Source: Daphnia carinata
Taxonomy: Eukaryota > Arthropoda > Branchiopoda > Diplostraca > Daphniidae
NCBI RefSeq assembly: GCF_022539665.2
Contig: NC_081334.1
Location: 6,790,424 to 6,854,423, forward strand
Reading direction: 5' to 3'
Length of the DNA: 64,000 bases
In this document: in pieces, positions 12,302 to 23,615 of the stretch
How the letters are laid out: each line of letters starts with the position of its first letter
Numbering within the stretch: the first letter of the stretch is position 1
Position numbers and translations under genes: made by a program
The notes under the pieces: model-generated
Told to the model about the DNA's origin: nothing
The model's input: the letters and a program-made list of their open reading frames with translations, nothing else
The model's database searches: none

Positions 12302-14258
12302 GAAAGAAAGAAGCTATTATTGATTCGGACGTTCGGGACGCCAGAGCGCGGGACTAACAAGAATGGGGTGGAGCCTGAAATATTGTACTACACATAACTC
12401 TCTATTCTTTTTCGATTGGATAGAACTTAAAATTTTTTTTTTTTTCGTCATTAAAAGAAAGCCGAATTTTTTGTATTCTTTAAAATACGAAAAGGTGAAG
12501 TGGTTAGCCTCGTAATCACGAAATAATATTTGGTTTCTTAGAAAAAGAGAGACTAGGACAATGCATTGCTTAGTGTACTTCTGTTTGATAGGAGCTTTTC
12601 TTGCGTCTTCGCGAAACGCTCTTCAAAAATTGATGACAATCGACTATCCGCTTTTTTTTTTCTGGGCAAACAAGGGCGGGGCATTTGAACCGCACGGAAG
12701 GTCAATCTTTCTCCCCCCCATTTTTTTTTTTTTTTTTTTTTTTATGTATCTCACGTTATGTTTTCTTGTCGCTAAAAGGAGAAAAAAGTCGATGTTTTTT
12801 TTTTAGCTGATGTTCGTCATATCTTTTTTTTTAAAATAATAAATCTGTTGGAACAACAGAAAATGGGCAGTAGCGCTGGACGTCCAAATTTTTTTTCCGG
12901 GAATGGATGTAAAAAAAAAAAATAAATAAAAGGAATGGGATAAAATATATGAAAAACAAATTTAAATAAGAAAAAAAATGTGGGGATAAACAAAAAGAAA
13001 CACAAAGCAAACCAGGTCTAAATCAATTATATTAATTGCCATACACACACAGACACACACGGACATAACACACTAAGACGAGGAACTAAAGAAAGAAAGA
13101 AAAAAACAAAACAAAATCGATAACACACGACGTTGAACGTGCAACAAAAAGAGACAATTAGTTTTTCTTTTTCCTTGTCCAAAAATAATCGAAAAATGAA
13201 TTCAAATGAACTTAAGAAACTGAACAAATGATATTCGACTAGGATAAATTGGAATGCGCTACATTTTGTATGGAATGGCTGAATTTTAAATTTCTGGAAT
13301 GTTATTTTTTTTTACATATTAAACTGAAAAAAAAAGAAAAAGAAATGCGATCATTCACGTTTAAAAACAAATTAATAATAAATGATCCCTGAATGTTTGG
13401 CGTCGTTCCCGGCAGTTTAAACTTTTTCCCGCAACATGTTCGTTTTTACACGTCCGCGTTTTTGTGGTGTCCCGAAATTGTTCTTTACAAGTAACCAACA
13501 AAAAAGAAAAACAACACGACACAGGAAGACGACAGCAAAAGTGGGTGGAGGTGTGTGCGCGACATCCATCAGCAATAGTTTTTTGTTTTTTTTTATTGGG
13601 GTGGAAGGGGGGGGGGACGTCACGCGAACGAAGGGTCACTTTTAAATACCGACAACTAATCGACACACACCAAACGAAACATTCCCAAAAAAAAAAATTA
13701 AAACGTACAAAATTCATTTGAAGTGAAAAATTCACGATCTCATTCAGACTAAAATTCAATCAAGACATACTCGAAAAAAAAAAAAAACATTTGAAAAGAG
13801 AAAAAAAAAAAGAAAATTTCTTTTATGTAAGATATTAAAGAGAGACATAAGCGAGGCCCCGGTATTTGATTATAGTTTGCAGTTGTTGCAGTGGCAATTT
13901 AAAAAAAAAAAAATGCCAAGACAAATCATTTCTTTTCTTTTTGAATTCAAAATTCCCCCATCTTTTTTTTTGTGTTTTTTTTTTTTTTTTAATTTTTGTT
14001 ATTATAACAACGAATTTTTGTTTTTTTATTTTTTGAAAAGACCCTGTGTTTTTGTGTTGTAATGGAGAGAAATCAATTTCCTCACGTGTAGTTGTCCTTC
14101 TAATCCAGCGGCTGACTAGACTCTTTTTAAATTTCATTATTTAAACTCCGTCCAAAAAACAATATTTTTTTTTTTAAGTTAAAAGAATTGACTTGAAATT
14201 AAAAAGAGCTATTTTACCGCCGGATGTTTACGAAAGGGACAAATCAAAATGCAACACC

Positions 14259-14289
<31 letters not shown>

Positions 14290-14404
14290 CAAATGACACG
14301 GGACTAGAAACGAAATTCAAATCTTGCGGGATAAAAAAGAGAAATAAATCGAAAAATAATAACGACCTTCTTTTGTTTTTCTTTTTTCGCCCCATATTTT
14401 TTTT

Positions 14405-17400
14405 TTAAGCAGGTGTGAGGCTAAACGTCAAGGAAAGCGGATTGGCAATGCGTCGATTGACGGGCAACAGAATCAACGACGGGATGAAATTGCAACTCTG
14501 ATTCTGACCTTCTTCCTGCTCGTCTTGTTCGCCGTTGTCTCCTTGGTTATTGGCCGTCGCCGGGCCGTCCTGTTGATCGTCCGACGTCTGTTTGCCGGAC
14601 TCTTGGCTCACGCGATTGCCGTTTGATTTGCTGGCCAAACGATCGCTGACCGAATCGTCGTGATCGTAATGTCCGTTGGCTTGATCCTGATTGCTCTCGG
14701 CTGACCGTCGGCTCTTGGACGATTTGTCCGCGTCCGGCTGGGTCAGCAGGAACGCCTGCAGGACGAAATCCTGACGATGGGCGTGCTGGCCCTGCACGCT
14801 CTGCACGCCCAGTCCCTGTTTGTTGTTGACGATGGCCGCCAGACGCGACGGGTGGCCTACAGCGTTGCCCACGCTGGCCGTCGAAGTGGGCACGGCCAGG
14901 TAAGGAGGCAGCTGTTGCAGGTCCGGATTGCGCGCCACGACCGGAATGCACTGCTGCGTCCGCAAGTGGAGCCGGAGCAACTGCGGCTGGCGGGTCGCGT
15001 AGCCGCAACGGGGACAAGTTAACGTCCGTTGCTGAGACTGGACCGTCTGGCAAGAGGCGGGCGAAGTCGGGGAGGACAAGCCGAACGCGCTGCCTTTGCT
15101 GGCCGTGCAGTTGTGGCTCCGCATCGAAGGCGGATGGCGTTGCAAGATGTGAGTGAGGCAGAGCTGACGCGTGGCGAATTTCCGGCTGCAGACGGAACAT
15201 CGGTAACGACGTCGACGACGTCCAGCTGGCCTCCGTTTCGCCTGGCCTTGCTGTTGATTGACGACGGCCAGATCGTCCTGCTCTTCGTCGGCGTGAGAGG
15301 CTGGCGCCGTTGTTCCAGCCGAAGCCGACGGAGGCATCAGAGTGTGCAGGAAATTGATGGGCAACTGGTGGGCCATCAGGTGAGTCTGGAACTGTTCCAG
15401 CGGCAATTGCTGGCCGCAGAGCGGACATTGAATCTTTTGCTGATTGGCAGGAGGCGATGATCGTCTTCCGACGGCGCTGGATGGCCGAGAATTGGCAGTG
15501 TTGGACGCTGGAACGAGACCCGGCATCGGAGGACATCCGTCCGCCACCTGTCCTGGCCGTTCGTTGGCGAACAAATAGGCCGGCGTCGATGCGGCGCTGA
15601 AGTCGCAATAATTCGAACGCTGGAACGACGTTGGCGAAGTCTTTGGCGATGGGGACGATAACAAACAGCCCTGATTGGTCTGCTCGTTGTTGCCGGACGT
15701 GGTGGCCGCACCGGAGGCTGGAACTTGCGGCGGCGGAGTCTGGTGATCCATCAAATGAGATGCGTGACTCTTGATCAGGTGAACTTGAAGCGCCACGACG
15801 TCGCCAAACTGTTGATTGCAAATGTAGCAGCAGGCCGTTGCGGACGACGTGCCGGAAGAGCCGGAATGATCGTGATTCAAATGCGCCTTCAGGGCCTTTG
15901 TGCTCTTGAATTTCTTGGGACACAAAGGACAGCATTCGCTGACGGCCGACGATTTGCTCGGACTGTTTGATCCATCGGCGTGTTGCATTTGCTGCTGGTG
16001 GAAGGAGAGATCCATGACGGCCGGATGCTGCGCCTCCTTCAACATGGTGCCGCTCAGGCCGTTGGGTAACATTTCGTGGTCGGTGAATCCGATGCCGTGA
16101 GTATTTTGTTTGTGGACTTTGAGAAAGTATTTGGAGCAGAGTTCTTTATGGCAAATGTCGCACTGGACGCCGCCGATTTGGGCGCCGCCGCCGCTGGCCT
16201 CCAGGTGAATCCCGTGCATCTTCAGCATGTGCGTCTTCATGAAATACTTGTTGCAGAGTTCCTTGTTGCAGATCTGGCAGAAGCTGCGATTTGCCGCCGG
16301 CGACGCCGACGACGTGGAACGGCCTCCGCCGGAACGTTTGCCCCCGTGATGGTGATGATGTCCGGATGTGGACGAAGGTGCGGGGGGAGGCCCGAAATCG
16401 AGCAAACGATCCAGACCCAGTTGGGAAGCGGCCGCGGCGACGGCCGCTTCCATGGCGGCCGCCGATGGATCCACTCCTCCGCCGGCATTGATGCCGTGGT
16501 AATTTTGCATGTGAATTTGTAGGAAGGATGGCGTCAAGAAATCTTTATTTCCGCACAGGTGGCAAATGCTGGACGATGATGAGGTCAAATCGGACGGATC
16601 GCTGGACGCCGGATTGACGATCTTGACGATGCCGCCACCGCTGCCGCTAATGTAATGATTGCCCGGCTCGTTATTGCCAGCGGAATTCGGCTGGATGATG
16701 TTATTACTCGCGTTTTTCACAGGTCCGTCCGTCCAGCAACGCCTCCGGTCGCCTTCGTTGACCATGGAAGCGGCCGCGGCCGCAGCCGCCGATGGAGATC
16801 CGTTCAATTCCATGATCATCGACTGGAGTTTCTGCAAGTCTGCGCTGATGGTGATCCCGCCGGATGAATTGTTGGCTTCTCCTCCGCCCGTCGAAACGGG
16901 TCGATCTTCATCCGCATTCCGGCCTTCCGGCTCTGATTTGACGGCCACCGACGCCGGCCTCGGTGAGTTATTGAAATGCTGTTCCTCTTCCTCGTTGTCC
17001 GACGGAGTGTCTTCGTCCATTCCGGTGACGGACGTGTCGTTTTCGTGGATCGATTCATCCGCCGCAGGTGGCGGCTGATTGTGGAAGTAGGTGCGGTGCA
17101 TGTGCAACAGGTAAGCCGACTGGAACGGCCTCTGGCAGAGATCGCAAGTCAGCGGCATTCCACCGTCCGCTTGACCCCCATTTGTTGTTGGCGTTGTTGT
17201 TGTTGTTGGCGTCGTGACGGGCGGAGTGGATACCAAATTCAAGGGCGTCTTCTGTTCCGCGTGGATGTCGTTCGCTTGTTTGGCCGATCCGGTTGGGCTC
17301 GGTCCGCCTCTTTTATTATTGTTATTATTGTTGTTGTTGTAATGATGTTGGCGGACCATGCCCGTCGATGATTCCGACGATGCGGATGGATTGGATGGCT

Positions 17401-20400
17401 GTTGTTGAGATTGTTGCGGCTGTTCCGGCATGGACCCAATCCCGTGCTTCTTGTACTTGTGCGTCCGCAAAAAATATTTGTTGCAAAATTCCTTGCAGCA
17501 AATCTCGCAAAAGGCTTCCGTGTTGATGACGCCCATCTGGCGGAGACGCTCAGGTGTAAACATTTGCTGCGGCGGAGGTGCTACCGCGTTAGCGCCTCCG
17601 GAAGACGACGAACAAGGCGTTTTGGAATGATGAACGCGGGCCGGATGGCCATCCATGGGTGGTGATGAAAACATGGCGGACAGCGACGGCGTCGGAATTT
17701 TCAGCAACGACAAACTGTGGCCGTCCTGGCGCTGCTGCCCAGCGCTGCTGTTGGAATCCATTTTAGCGGAAGCGCTGGATGTCGAAACAGCTGCGCTCGC
17801 ACCAGTTTCGTTATTGTTAGCGCTGGCCGGCCCACCACCACCTCCGCTTTGCATCATTAAATTGAAAGGCGTCGGGGCGTTTGGATCTTCGCCGGACGTC
17901 GACGGCGGATGGATGTGTTCCAAAACCGTCTCGCTTCCGCCTGCCGACAGGTTGAAACTCCTGGCCGGAGAGGTGACGGGACCGACGGCCGGAGTCAGCG
18001 GGATTTTGATGAGATCAACAGCGGCCGACGAGGCCGCTTTGGACGAATGAGATCTGCTTCTCTTGTGAGACGAAGACCCACCTCCGCCGGACGATGGGGC
18101 CGAAGCCCCGGAAGGAGCCGTCGATCCTTCGGGCGGAACGATGCCGTGCATTTTGGCCTTGTGTCTCTTGAGGAAATACTTGTTGCAAAACTCCTTCTGG
18201 CACAGGTCGCAATACGCTTCCGGATTGACGATGCCGGGCAGGTGTGGCGGTTTGCCACTCGACGTCGACAAGGAGGGCATCATCGACGACGTCACCATCG
18301 TGCTGTTGACGCTCGTCACGGGAGGCGTCGTTGTTTGCGACGGCCACATCGGGAAGAAGTCCATCAGTCCGGCGCCTCCGCTCATTCCGCTCATTCCGCT
18401 CGTTGGCGTCGTTATGGGCGCCAGCGATGGGATGGTAGTCGTGGCCGTCGTCGAGAGCGTCGCGGCCGACGTCGACGACGCTCCGACGCTCGGATAAATT
18501 GATTTCGACGGCGAAGACGACGACGTTGTGGCCACGGGCGAATAGCTGATCGCGTCCATGCCGGCCAATTCCGTCGACGGCGGATGCATCGGGTACGTCA
18601 TGGCGCCGACCGTCAGAGACAAGGACGGCGGGCCAAACGGAGAGCTCGACACGGAGAACGGAAGCGGCTGGTGGACGCTGCTGGCGGTCGGCGTCGTCGC
18701 AATCGAAGTCGGGCACGTTATTCGGCCATCCGGCGTGACGGATGGAGTCCCTCCGCCGCCGCTGGTCGTCGGGACGTTGTCGACGAAGATGCCGTGCTTG
18801 TTGGCCTTGTGCGTCTTGAGGAAGTATTTGTTGCAAAACTCTTTGTTGCACAGCTCGCAGTAGGCGTCCGGATTGAAGATGCGGATGCTTCCGCCCAGGC
18901 CGCCGGGAGACCCCACCAGCCCTCCCCTTCCCATCGACTGATTGGCCAGCGGGGAATTGCCGGCCGAAGACGAGGACAGGAATGGAAAGAGGAACGGATT
19001 GTGTGCGGATGAGATGGAAGGTCCGCCGGGCGGGAAGAATGCGCCGGACGTCGATCCGTATTTGAACATGTGGCGCAAGGCGAACGGCGAATCGGCATGG
19101 GATCGTTCGCCGTTCTCGTCGTTCCGTTTCGCATCGGACGTCGAGTGGTTTCCGCCTGCCGCCAATCCGCCGGTCGGCGATCCGGAACAGTGGCTGCTGC
19201 CGCGGCTCAGCTCGCCGTCGTCCAGCATGGCGCCGTTTCGGTTCATCGACATGATGTTCATCATCATCTGCTGCTGCTGTTGGTTCCAATTGGCGCCGTA
19301 AGCGGCCGCAGGGATGGGAAATCCTTTGCCGTTGGGGCCTCCGCCGGAAGCGAACAGTTCGGCGAAATTGCGAGCGGCCGAAGAGGAAGAATTGGGGCCG
19401 GCCATCAGCAAACGATTGGCCAGTTGTTGATCGAAGATGGGTCCGAAGGCCAATCCGGAAGAAGTGCGGATAATTTGACCTTCTTCTTGTTCGCCCTCGT
19501 TGCTGCCGGCCACGACCGAGTGAGCCGATCGGGCCCAGTCCATCATTTGCTGCTGATACTGGCCGTTGATGCGCTTGGCGCTGGACGCTGCGCTCGAATT
19601 GGGATGCAAGAGGGCGCCCTCTTCTTCTTCCTCTTCCTCGCTGGACGCGTTCGGATTGTTCTGATGAAACAAAGCGGCCGCGGCGGCGGCCGTCTGGGCG
19701 GCCAGGAAGGCCGTCATGGCCGCGTTTTCGTCGTTGGGGCCTTGCGTTTCGTCGCTGCTGATGCGCACAGGTTTCGATTGCTTGCGGCGCTTGTTGCTCG
19801 GCAATTGCTGGTGATTGGTTTGGCCGCTCCCGGACCCATCGGCACCTTTGCCACCTCCGATGGACACGTCGTTATCGTCCGTCCCGCTGTCGTGGGCCGT
19901 CCGTTTCTCGCTGAGCCTGGCGCTGTTCGCCGAATTGTTGTGCAGTTGCCGCTGGTGCCGGAAGAGCGCCTCGGCGTTGGCCGCAGCGGCGGCCGCTGCG
20001 GCCGCCATGTACGACTCGAACGGATTGGGGCCGTTGTGTTCGATGGGCGACGATGTGGCTCGCATGGCTGCCGACGGGTTTGATGGGTCGTTTTCCAGTT
20101 TACTCGATCCGTCCGTCGCGTGATGAAACATCGGGAAATTGGCCAGCAGTTGACGCTGGAAAGCGGCGGCCGCTGCGGCTGCGTTGAAGGCGGCGGCCGA
20201 AGAGGCCGTGCCGGGCGAAGATTGTTGCCGACGGTTGTCATCTTCATCTTGGTCGTCGATTTCACCTTCTTCGTCATCGTCGTCTTCTTCCTCTTCGTCT
20301 TCTTCTTCATCTTCCTCCTCTTCTTCTTCGCTGAAGGAAATGGCCGAATCATCGGCCGTTGCAGCCGCCTTTTCCGGCCCGGCCGCCAGTGTGGCCATCA

Positions 20401-20551
20401 TGGCCGTTGTCGCGTTGCTCGCGACGACTGTTTGTGTATTGCGTTCATCCATCGCTGTCGTGTGACCTCCTCCGGCGACTCCAATCGAATCGGCTTTGCT
20501 CCTGATCATGACGTTATTGCCGCCGCCGTTGCTGCTGACCGATGACGCCAT
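14405..20551 (-). CDS. Large multi-C2H2 zinc-finger nuclear protein (2048 aa, single exon)
   Basis: One uninterrupted GC-rich frame, with strong third-position bias unlike the AT-rich flanks, encodes a probable DNA-binding regulator. Seen: an acidic stretch near residues 70-105; long Ala, Gln, Ser and Gly low-complexity linkers; a basic NKRRKQSK segment that could be a nuclear signal; and about twelve zinc fingers in the C-terminal three quarters (near residues 560, 780, 1015, 1135, 1330, 1425, 1465, 1540, 1575, 1710, 1785 and 1850). Fingers 1-3, 6 and 7 share a diagnostic core C-x2-C-x-KE(F/L)CNKYF(L/M)-x-TH-x-x-K-x-HGI, with small variations. The others are divergent C2H2, and the last is C2HC-like. 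I do not recognise a named orthologue with certainty. The start at 20551 is the first ATG of the frame, with AAGG just before it. Absence of introns over 6.1 kb is unusual beside the intron-rich neighbours; unseen 5' or 3' exons remain possible. Confidence 0.85.
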   Translation of the reverse strand: MASSVSSNGGGNNVMIRSKADSIGVAGGGHTTAMDERNTQTVVASNATTAMMATLAAGPEKAAATADDSAISFSEEEEEEDEEEDEEEEDDDDEEGEIDDQDEDDNRRQQSSPGTASSAAAFNAAAAAAAFQRQLLANFPMFHHATDGSSKLENDPSNPSAAMRATSSPIEHNGPNPFESYMAAAAAAAAANAEALFRHQRQLHNNSANSARLSEKRTAHDSGTDDNDVSIGGGKGADGSGSGQTNHQQLPSNKRRKQSKPVRISSDETQGPNDENAAMTAFLAAQTAAAAAALFHQNNPNASSEEEEEEEGALLHPNSSAASSAKRINGQYQQQMMDWARSAHSVVAGSNEGEQEEGQIIRTSSGLAFGPIFDQQLANRLLMAGPNSSSSAARNFAELFASGGGPNGKGFPIPAAAYGANWNQQQQQMMMNIMSMNRNGAMLDDGELSRGSSHCSGSPTGGLAAGGNHSTSDAKRNDENGERSHADSPFALRHMFKYGSTSGAFFPPGGPSISSAHNPFLFPFLSSSSAGNSPLANQSMGRGGLVGSPGGLGGSIRIFNPDAYCELCNKEFCNKYFLKTHKANKHGIFVDNVPTTSGGGGTPSVTPDGRITCPTSIATTPTASSVHQPLPFSVSSSPFGPPSLSLTVGAMTYPMHPPSTELAGMDAISYSPVATTSSSSPSKSIYPSVGASSTSAATLSTTATTTIPSLAPITTPTSGMSGMSGGAGLMDFFPMWPSQTTTPPVTSVNSTMVTSSMMPSLSTSSGKPPHLPGIVNPEAYCDLCQKEFCNKYFLKRHKAKMHGIVPPEGSTAPSGASAPSSGGGGSSSHKRSRSHSSKAASSAAVDLIKIPLTPAVGPVTSPARSFNLSAGGSETVLEHIHPPSTSGEDPNAPTPFNLMMQSGGGGGPASANNNETGASAAVSTSSASAKMDSNSSAGQQRQDGHSLSLLKIPTPSLSAMFSSPPMDGHPARVHHSKTPCSSSSGGANAVAPPPQQMFTPERLRQMGVINTEAFCEICCKEFCNKYFLRTHKYKKHGIGSMPEQPQQSQQQPSNPSASSESSTGMVRQHHYNNNNNNNNKRGGPSPTGSAKQANDIHAEQKTPLNLVSTPPVTTPTTTTTPTTNGGQADGGMPLTCDLCQRPFQSAYLLHMHRTYFHNQPPPAADESIHENDTSVTGMDEDTPSDNEEEEQHFNNSPRPASVAVKSEPEGRNADEDRPVSTGGGEANNSSGGITISADLQKLQSMIMELNGSPSAAAAAAASMVNEGDRRRCWTDGPVKNASNNIIQPNSAGNNEPGNHYISGSGGGIVKIVNPASSDPSDLTSSSSSICHLCGNKDFLTPSFLQIHMQNYHGINAGGGVDPSAAAMEAAVAAAASQLGLDRLLDFGPPPAPSSTSGHHHHHGGKRSGGGRSTSSASPAANRSFCQICNKELCNKYFMKTHMLKMHGIHLEASGGGAQIGGVQCDICHKELCSKYFLKVHKQNTHGIGFTDHEMLPNGLSGTMLKEAQHPAVMDLSFHQQQMQHADGSNSPSKSSAVSECCPLCPKKFKSTKALKAHLNHDHSGSSGTSSATACCYICNQQFGDVVALQVHLIKSHASHLMDHQTPPPQVPASGAATTSGNNEQTNQGCLLSSPSPKTSPTSFQRSNYCDFSAASTPAYLFANERPGQVADGCPPMPGLVPASNTANSRPSSAVGRRSSPPANQQKIQCPLCGQQLPLEQFQTHLMAHQLPINFLHTLMPPSASAGTTAPASHADEEQDDLAVVNQQQGQAKRRPAGRRRRRYRCSVCSRKFATRQLCLTHILQRHPPSMRSHNCTASKGSAFGLSSPTSPASCQTVQSQQRTLTCPRCGYATRQPQLLRLHLRTQQCIPVVARNPDLQQLPPYLAVPTSTASVGNAVGHPSRLAAIVNNKQGLGVQSVQGQHAHRQDFVLQAFLLTQPDADKSSKSRRSAESNQDQANGHYDHDDSVSDRLASKSNGNRVSQESGKQTSDDQQDGPATANNQGDNGEQDEQEEGQNQSCNFIPSLILLPVNRRIANPLSLTFSLTPA

Positions 20552-20761
20552 CCTTCTTTCTTGTTTGTAATTTCTCTTGTTTAGTTTTTATTTTTATTTA
20601 TTTTTTTTTTCTTTCGGGATTATTTGATTTGTCTCTTTTATTTTCTCTTCAATCATCAGACAGTCCGTGCCAGAGACGGTGAACAACTCCTTAACGGTTG
20701 CTCCATCTATCCGGAACAGTGGCCGATTTTTTTTATTTCCACACGCACACACACGAAGGGG

Positions 20762-20767
<6 letters not shown>

Positions 20768-20800
<33 letters not shown>
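20768..20800. repeat. Poly-A tract, 33 nt
   Basis: A perfect A run about 220 bp upstream of the zinc-finger start codon. Confidence 0.95.
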
Positions 20801-20806
<6 letters not shown>

Positions 20807-20835
20807 CGAATCCCGAAACGGATCCACTTGTCCGA

Positions 20836-20866
<31 letters not shown>

Positions 20867-22539
20867 TCCTTCCTACCTTTTCGTTTGTTTTATTTGTGAA
20901 AATGGGGGAGGGGAATGACGTGAACTGGGAGATGACGTTACTCGCTGCCTTCCTATTTCAACAAAATTCAAACATTTCTAATTAGTATAAAATTGCATTC
21001 AAAAGAAAGAAAGATAGTCAGGCATTTGTTTCGAGGATCGAAATGATGGACGTCTACCTCACACTCGCTTCTCGCCGTCGCTATCCGTCGTTTGATCCTC
21101 GCAATCTTTTTTTTACATCACTTGTCACACGGCCAATCACGCAACGCAAACTATCCCATCACTAAAAACGATTTGCATACGATTTGCCTTATTTTTTTTT
21201 TTTTCGATTCTCACAACAACAAAAAATTGAAACAAAATTTCTTTTTTTTTTTTTTTCTATTTTCAGGCGGTTGGATGTTCGAGGATGAAAACAAAAAAAA
21301 ACAAAAAACAAAATCAACGGAATGAAGATGCGAAACGCGAGCGAGAGAAGGAGCTCTCCGCAGCCATCACGCGTCAGGAGCTCAACTGAAACTGAAAATG
21401 TTGGCCCCCACTGTTTCCTCTCTCTCTCTCTCTCTCTTTGCCTCCCCTCCCCTCCCGGTTTCTCCGAGCCAGCGAGAAAAACTTGTACAAAAATCTAAAA
21501 AAAAAAAAAAAAAAAAAGGGACCCAGAGCAAAAATAAAAAGGAGAGAGAGAGAGAGAGGAAAGTTTCCGGAATCGAAAGAGATGGAGATGGGCGGAGCTT
21601 GAATCGAGCTTGCAAGTTCTTGCATCCAAACTCCGCCCATTGGCTGTTTTTTCCTCCCCCGTTCGTGACCGAGCCGATTGGTCGCAGATGGCGCTGTCTA
21701 AAACTCTCAACTAAAAAAAAAAAAAGGCAGGGCACAAGTTTTTTTTTTCAAGGGGGCAGGGAAGAAGGTGAACGCTGTTCCGACGCCCTTTCGGTTCAAC
21801 TACGACTCCTCCCTTTCTCCCGTATTTTTTTTTTCATTTGTAATTTAACCCGCCTTGTTTTTGCTACGTCATCATTTTATAAAATAATGTCATTTTAAAT
21901 TCTTTTATAGGAGGGAAATGATGGGAGATGATCTTTGACGATGGAGAACGAAACGACCCCGTACCCAGTAACTGGACGGACACACACACACACACACACA
22001 AAAAAAAGGGGCTATACTACACCCGGAGTAGAACGACAAAACTGGACACACACATAGACGACTAGGGGGCTATCAGCCGAGTTGTTGGACACGGTCACGC
22101 CACACCATTCAGGTCCTCCTTCATTGCACCCCTCCCGTTTATATAGCCCCGCAGAGGTGAAAGAAGAAGGGGGGGGGGCGGTTAAGGTGTGGCGGTCGTT
22201 TAACCTTGTCTCTCTGTCGTCGTGTACCCAACAACCAACAACACTTGCTGCGGAATGTTGCTGCCCATGTCGCCACACCTCCAACAACACAAGTATCTCA
22301 CCTTTAACATCATTTCTCTTTTTTTTTATTATTTTAAATGACTCATTTAAAACAAGGATTTGAAAGGGAAAGGGTGTATTAATTCATTTTGGGCGGGGTA
22401 TGATCTTCTAACCCTTTTGATATCATTTCGTTTATTATTTTATTTTTTTCTATAACCAATCAAAGAATTGGATGCTATTCTTTTTTATCTATCGTTGCCA
22501 AAACGGCCATAAAGTTACGTATCCCCCACCATTTTTTTC

Positions 22540-22559
22540 GGGGGGGGGGGGGGGGGGGG
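22540..22559. repeat. Poly-G tract, 20 nt
   Basis: Twenty consecutive G, the longest G run in the window. It is capable of G-quadruplex or triplex structure. Confidence 0.95.
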
Positions 22560-23607
22560 ATAATTCCGGCGATTGCCAAGCGGATTAATGGACTTTTGTG
22601 TTGCTACCCGCTGCCGTACGGTTATGTGAGACCAAAAGGGCTTTTTTTTTTTTTAAATAGAAAATATATATAATATAAGTATGTAATATGGAATGAGCCT
22701 ATTGTGCTCTCTTTGTTGCATAGTGTTGTAGACTGTAAGGGAGGGGTCAAACCTTTTTTTTTTTTTTTTTTTGTTGGAGTGTGTGTACTTCATTCGATCC
22801 GTGCGCTCCCACCCGCGCGCCGCTGCTCCCGCTGCTAAACGATCGATAAAATGACCAGTTGGATATGAATAAAAAAAAAAAATTTCTTTCTCTTAAAAAA
22901 AATAAACGAAACTGCTAAACCATTGCGGACCGATCGAAGGCAAAAAGAAATGATAAAAGGATTAGAACGCATAAAACAACAACAACGCTGTAGCCCATGT
23001 AGAGCCCACGGGGTCTAATCGATCGATTCAATCTCTCAATTTCATTTTTTTTTTTTTTTTTGTTGTGTGTGTGTTCTCTTTTCACTTTATTTTTTATTCT
23101 AGGTGGAGTTCGAGTGTGTTAAAAAAAAGAAGAAGGTGGAATGAGACATTAAGCTGATCACGATGTTTGCGCAAAATGAAAATCAGATGGTGAAACAATT
23201 TTTCGATCAAGAAAAAAAGCAAATAGTTTTTTTTTTTTTTTGTGATGGTGAGTGGAAATCGGTAGACATTTACTCAAGTGGGCATGGCCTGTATATTTTA
23301 TTCGTTTGTTTATTTAGTAGATTGTCCTCCCCGGCGCTCTCCCTAAAACAGACCCGGACATTGGCGCGTGACGCGCTGAAATAGTCGAATGCAGACAACG
23401 AATCCAATTTCATCGCTTTCAACAGCAGGGGCATCATCTGGCAATTTAGGTCGGTGCCCTCGTATTCAATTCTTCATCGTTGTTTACTCTACGCATTCTG
23501 GCCAACATTTTTTTTTTTTTTTTTAGTTTATTTCGGATAGGTTTAAAAAAAAACAGGCCCTACGTCATCACGCCAGCACATCAACGCCACCTAACGACGT
23601 CAATGCA

Positions 23608-23615
23608 TGACGTCA
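23608..23615. promoter_or_regulatory. Perfect CRE-type palindrome TGACGTCA
   Basis: A full CREB/ATF consensus octamer. Within 60 bp upstream lie further ACGTCA/TACGTCA half-sites (about 23560-23600). It is about 3 kb upstream of the zinc-finger gene. A function is inferred only from the motif. Confidence 0.35.

Larger units (their letters stand above)
3722..14404. other. Long noncoding tract rich in homopolymers and microsatellites
   Basis: No open frame here has protein-like composition; those that exist are Phe/Lys/Ser runs translated from poly-T, poly-A and (CT)n. The tract holds dense A/T runs of 10-33 nt (the longest is A33 at 6402-6434), C or G runs (near 5492, 9627 and 11155), a (CA)n at 4729-4748, a (GT)n at 7639-7658 and a (TA)n near 8989-9006. 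A paired (CT)n/(GA)n element lies at 12231-12301. The stretch next to 14404 is probably the 3'UTR and downstream flank of the minus-strand zinc-finger gene. Enhancers may be present but cannot be recognised by eye. Confidence 0.6.

Noticed and set aside
12034-12397. Overlapping open frames over the (CT)n/(GA)n element
   Set aside because: They are open in all three frames only because the repeat contains no stop codons.
14547-19289. Long antisense and off-frame open stretches over the zinc-finger gene (up to about 460 codons)
   Set aside because: They mirror the GC-rich, third-position-biased codons of the real gene. Their translations are Arg/Pro/Ser-rich with no domain, and they have no independent start context.
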